Positions 61,456 through 64,000 of a stretch of DNA of 64,000 nt are shown here, piece by piece. A program made the position numbers and the translations under genes. Every line of letters starts with the position of its first letter. Positions within the stretch are counted from its first letter, which is position 1. The DNA is from Euptelea pleiosperma (lineage: Eukaryota; Streptophyta; Magnoliopsida; Ranunculales; Eupteleaceae), in the NCBI GenBank assembly GCA_035048495.1, contig JASUTR010000244.1:186001-250000 (forward strand). The letters are read 5' to 3'. The notes under the pieces are model-generated. The model saw nothing but the letters and a program-made list of their open reading frames with translations, did not search any database and was not told the origin of the DNA.

Positions 61456-64000
61456 CTTCCATTACTATTGGTTCAACACATTTGAATGTTGGAACAAGAT
61501 TCGGGATAGTCAAAACATGTTAGCTCCATTCGTGCGTCAACCTTTCAAATTGGATTCAGTTTGTATGTTACATTCCGAATCCTATAACTTGTGACTTTTT
61601 CGCAACCGGACCTCGTAATTGGACTCAAACTCTTCCATTACTATTGTTTCAACACATTTGAATGTTGGAACAAGATTCGGGATAGTCGAAACATGTTAGC
61701 TCCATTCGTGCGTCAATGTCTGAAATTGGATTCAGTTTGTGTGTTACATTCCGAAGCCTATAACTTGTGACTTTTTCGCAACCGGACCTCGTAATTGGAC
61801 TCAAACGATTCCATTACTATTTTTTCAACACATTTAAAGTGTTGGAACAAGATTCGGGACAGTCGAAACAAGTTAGCTCCATCCGTGCGTCAACGGCTCA
61901 AATTGGACTCAGTTTGTGTGTTACATTCCGAAGCCTATAACTTGTGACTTTTTCGCAATCGGACCTCGTAATTGGACTCAAACTCTTCCATTACTATTGT
62001 TTCAACACATTTAAAGTGTTAGAACAAGATTCGGGACAGTCGAAACAAGTTAGCTCCATCCGTGCGTCAACGTCTCAAATTGGACTCAGTTTGTGTGTTA
62101 CATTCAGAATCCTATAACTTGTGACTTTTTCGCAACCGGACCTCGTAATTGAACTCAAACTCTTCCATTACTATTGTTTCAACACATTTAAAGTGTTGGA
62201 ACAAGATTCGGGACAGTCGAAACAAGTTAGCTCCATCCGTGCGTCAACGTCTCAAATTGGACTCAGTTTGTGAGTTACATTCCGAAGCCTATAACTTGTG
62301 ACTTTTTCGCAACCGGACCTCGTAATTGGACTCAAACTCTTCCATTACTATTGTTTCAACACATTTGAAGTGTTGGAACAAGATTCGTGACAGTCGAAAC
62401 AAGTTAGGTCCATCCGTGCGTCAACGTCTCAAATTGGACTCAGTTTGTGTGTTACATTCCGAAGCCTATAACTTGTGACTTTTTCGCAACCGGACCTCGT
62501 AATTGGACTCAAACTCTTCCATTACTATTGTTTCAACACATTTGAAGTGTTGGAACAAGATTCGGGACAGTCGAAACATGTTAGCTCCATTCGTGCGTCA
62601 ACGTCTCAAATTGGATTCAGTTGGTGTTTTACATTCCGAAGCCTATAACTTGTGACTTTTTCGCAACCGGACCTCGTAATTGGACTCAAACTCTTCCATT
62701 ACTATTGTTTCAACACATTTGAAGTGTTGGAACAAGATTCGTGACAGTCGAAACAAGTTAGGTCCATCCGTGCGTCAACGTCTCAAAATGGACTCAGTTT
62801 GTAACAACATTCCGAAGCCTATAAATTGTGACTTTGTCGCAACCGGACCTCATAATTTTACTCAAACTCTTTCATTACTATTGTTTCAAAACATTTGAAG
62901 TGTTGGAACAAGATTCGGGACAGTCGAAACAAGTTAGCTCCATCCGTGCGTCAACGTCTCAAATTGGACTCAGTTTGTGAGTTACATTCCGAAGCCTATA
63001 ACTTGTGACTTTTTCGCAACCGGACCTCGTAATTGGACTCAAACTCTTCCATTACTATTGTTTCAACACATTTAAAGTGTTGGAACAAGATTCGGGACAG
63101 TCGAAACAAGTTAGCTCCATCCGTGCGTCAACGTCTAAAATTGGACTCATTTTGTGTGTTACATTCAGAAGCCTATAACTTGTGACTTTTTCGCAACCGG
63201 ACCTCATAATTGGACTCAAACTCTTCCATTACTATGTTTCAACACATTTGAAGTGTTGAAACAAGATTCGGGACAGTCGAAACATGTTAGCTCCATCCGT
63301 GCGTCAACGCCTCAAATTGGACTCAGTTTGTGTGTTACATTCAGAAGCCTATAAGTTGTGACTTTTTCGCAACCGGACCTCGTAATTGGACTCATACTCT
63401 TCCATTACTATTGTTTCAACACATTTGAAGTGTTGGAACAAGATTAGGAGCAGTCGAAGCAAGTTGGCTCCATCCGTGCGTCAATGTCATTAATTGGACT
63501 CAGTTTGTGAGTTACATTCCGAAGCCTATAACTTGTGACTTTTTCGCAACCGGACCTCGTAATTGGACTCAAACTCTTCCATTACTATTGTTTCAACACA
63601 TTTAAAGTGTTGGAACAAGATTCGGGACAGTCGAAACAAGTTAGGTCCATCCGTGCGTCAACGTCTCAAATTGGACTCAGTTTGTGTGTTACATTCAGAA
63701 GCCTATAACTTGTGACTTTTTCGCAACTGGACCTCATAATTGGACTCAAACTCTTCCATTACTATGTTTCAACACATTTGAAGTGTTGAAACAAGATTCG
63801 GGACAGTCGAAACATGTTAGCTCCATCCGTGCGTCAACGCCTCAAATTGGACTCAGTTTGTGTGTTACATTCAGAAGCCTATAAGTTGTGACTTTTTCGC
63901 AACCGGACCTCGTAATTGGGCTCATACTCTTCCATTACTATTGTTTCAACACATTTGAAGTGTTGGAACAAGATTAGGAGCAGTCGAAGCAAGTTGGCTC
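61456..64000 (+). repeat. Copy of 55.7-58.2 kb (5787-bp offset)
   Basis: From the junction near 61456 (ATTGGTTCAACACATTTGAATG) to the window end, landmarks repeat those at 55.67-58.21 kb with offset 5787: AGTCAAAACATG 55721/61508, GTCTGAAATTGG 55931/61718, CAAACGATTCC 56018/61805 and the GTTTGTAACAACATTCC monomers near 57011/62798. One difference is CAAGATACGGG at 55711 versus CAAGATTCGGG at 61498. The array continues past 64000. Confidence 0.9.

Larger units (their letters stand above)
1..64000 (+). repeat. 177-bp tandem satellite array filling the window
   Basis: The motif ATTGGACTCA at the monomer start recurs every 177 bp (12, 189, 366, 543, 720, 897 and onward) to the end of the window, always in the same orientation. 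Other fixed landmarks in each monomer are GACTTTTTCGCAA, TCTTCCATTACTATTG, CATTTGAAGTGTTGGAACAAG and CCATCCGTGCGTCAA. Departures from 177 bp are 1-4 bp indels or a few larger deletions listed separately. One typical monomer counted by hand has 73 G+C of 177 (41%). I found no inverted monomers and no inserted non-satellite DNA. Nucleosome-length monomers in long homogeneous arrays are typical of centromeric and pericentromeric satellites of plants and animals; that location is an inference. I do not recognise the family. Confidence 0.98.

Noticed and set aside
1..64000. Match to Arabidopsis 178-bp, Brassica CentBr or primate alpha satellite
   Set aside because: Only the monomer length is similar; from memory of those families no shared sequence beyond short chance words is visible. 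A database search would settle this.

Overview
The whole 64 kb window is one uninterrupted array of tandem satellite DNA. The monomer is about 177 bp (roughly 41% G+C counted on a typical monomer) and every copy I read lies head-to-tail on the same strand. I saw no gene, RNA gene, transposon, CRISPR array or non-satellite spacer. A nucleosome-sized monomer, higher-order repeats (HORs) and absence of interruptions point to a eukaryotic centromeric or pericentromeric block from a long-read assembly. I do not recognise the satellite family, so I cannot say whether the source is a plant or an animal.

Layout. From 1 to 7078 there are five copies of an eight-monomer HOR, 'H8' (8 x 177 = 1416 bp, monomers named a to h here), with only a few differences per copy. 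A sixth copy (7079-9201) is rearranged by two unequal-exchange junctions. A 2411-bp unit then occurs twice in tandem (8317-10727 and 10728-13138). From 13251 a more diverged block of about 1652 bp ('A block', monomers of 174-177 bp) appears. It recurs at 23081, 27790, 32914, 40808, 45518 and 50644, and in shortened form at 58337. Each full A block is followed directly by a complete or partial H8 unit.

At the largest scale, about 17.7 kb is repeated in tandem. Copy 1 runs 18154-35854 and copy 2 runs 35855-53586. A partial, rearranged copy 3 starts at 53587. The last 8 kb holds further local duplications: a 354-bp dimer, and 2120-bp and 5787-bp offsets. The nesting is therefore monomer, then multimer (H8, A block, the 14-monomer 2411-bp unit), then a super-repeat near 17.7 kb.

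Two other points stand out. Most monomers carry a dyad with 11-12 bp arms and a 7-bp loop, next to a short TTCG...CGAA dyad that resembles part of a CENP-B box. Also, 29.6-41.7 kb, and above all 35.1-39.8 kb, carries many 1-bp indels that the paralogous copy 17.7 kb away lacks. This looks more like consensus error than biology. Short open frames occur only because 177 = 3 x 59; none looks like a gene.
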